Of a stretch of 13,519 nucleotides of DNA, positions 13,159 through 13,519 are shown one piece after another (position 1 is the first letter of the stretch; every line of letters starts with the position of its first letter). A model generated the notes under the pieces. It ran no database searches. It was not told the DNA's origin and saw nothing but the letters and a program-made list of their open reading frames with translations. Origin of the DNA: DATKBT01 sp035546295 (GTDB lineage Bacteria > Acidobacteriota > Thermoanaerobaculia > Multivoradales > Multivoraceae); contig DATKBT010000160.1 in the NCBI GenBank assembly GCA_035546295.1, forward strand, positions 1-13,519, in the 5' to 3' direction. A program made the translations under genes and the position numbers.

Positions 13159-13519
13159 ATGCTCGGCGAAACGACGCTCACGTTCAAGGAGTTCATGATG
13201 GGCGAGGAGCTCCCGCTCGCCACGATCCAGGACGCCATTCTCGAGTTCTTGCGAGGGCGGGACGACGTCGTGCTGTTCGGAGCGCAAGCCGTCAACGCTT
13301 ACGTGGACGAGCCCAGAATGAGCCAGGACGTCGATCTTCTTTCCGATCGCGCCGCGGAGCTCGCAGAGGAGTTGCGCGCACATCTGGGGACGCTCTTTCA
13401 CGTGTCGATCCGAACCCGCGAGGTCGGAGCGGGAAGCGGCTATCGGCTCTACCAAGTCCGCAAGCCGAAGAACAGACACCTGGTCGACGTGCGCTCGGTC
13501 GACGAGCTTCCCGAGGCTC
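13159..13519 (+). CDS. Nucleotidyltransferase-fold protein (AbiEii/MNT-like), 3'-truncated
   Basis: The reading frame is open to the right edge, about 120 codons. The stretch VVLFGAQAVNAYVDEPRMSQDVDLLS has the nucleotidyltransferase pattern: a G-x-x-A-x-x-x-Y helix, then the metal-binding DxD (Asp57 and Asp59, numbering from 13159). A later KNRHLVDVRSV resembles the third acidic strand. This fold in short accessory proteins is typical of AbiEii/AbiGii toxins and MNT antitoxins, which act on tRNA or on partner toxins. The start is ambiguous: ATG 13159 has GGTGGT eight bases ahead, while ATG 13198 has AAGGAG (13186-13191) six bases ahead; both are in frame, and conserved sequence begins after 13198. 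Which enzyme it is cannot be decided without the missing 3' end. It follows the TOTE-type gene by about 440 bases and is not obviously in one operon with it. Confidence 0.65.
   Translation, partial: MLGETTLTFKEFMMGEELPLATIQDAILEFLRGRDDVVLFGAQAVNAYVDEPRMSQDVDLLSDRAAELAEELRAHLGTLFHVSIRTREVGAGSGYRLYQVRKPKNRHLVDVRSVDELPEA

Noticed and set aside
11439..13295. A 618-codon minus-strand open frame across the end of the helicase-nuclease gene
   Set aside because: No motifs, and it runs antisense through intact helicase motif VI and the nuclease core and into the nucleotidyltransferase gene.
9504..13519. CRISPR array, insertion sequence or att duplication of the tRNA end
   Set aside because: No spaced direct repeats, no transposase motifs or terminal inverted repeats, and no second copy of the tRNA 3' end were found by eye.

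Overview
The window is very GC-rich DNA, densely coded on the + strand. It suggests an Acidobacteriota-type genome. The grounds are a PadR regulator translationally coupled to a duplicated FtsX/MacB permease with no ATPase gene beside it (the arrangement known as acidobacterial duplicated orphan permease, ADOP), an exosortase H pair, and high GC. The taxonomic call is inference; no rRNA is present.

Region 1 (1-1216) holds the 3' part of an exosortase H gene (Cys/Arg/His triad intact) and a small membrane protein that I read as its XrtH-associated partner. Together they would belong to the sorting of proteins with a C-terminal IPTL-type signal. Region 2 (about 1340-5627) is a long smc gene encoding 1363 aa, with intact ATPase motifs but two low-complexity insertions, one splitting the hinge and one in the C-terminal coiled coil; the latter contains four in-frame 24-bp repeats. 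Just upstream of smc lies a 116-base segment that can fold into a long irregular closing helix with internal hairpins, a candidate structured RNA or leader. Region 3 (5700-8932) is the PadR/ADOP operon. A perfect 7-3-7 palindrome sits upstream of padR, and the two genes overlap by GTGA. A 3' region with three consecutive hairpins ends in a clear intrinsic terminator at 9127-9162. Region 4 (9429-9503) is tRNA-Thr(CGT).

Region 5 (9504-13519) follows the tRNA and looks accessory: its GC is lower in the lines I counted, and it contains a frameshifted relic of a Ser/Thr protein kinase on the minus strand. It also carries a 952-aa protein that joins an archaeo-eukaryotic primase (AEP) domain of the TOTE conflict-system type, a superfamily 2 helicase and a DUF559/Vsr-like nuclease in one chain. 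At the right edge is the start of a nucleotidyltransferase-fold gene of the AbiEii/MNT kind. The reading is a probable defence or mobile island next to a tRNA; neither att repeats nor an integrase are visible. The primase-helicase-nuclease protein is the best candidate here for an incompletely characterised conflict system.
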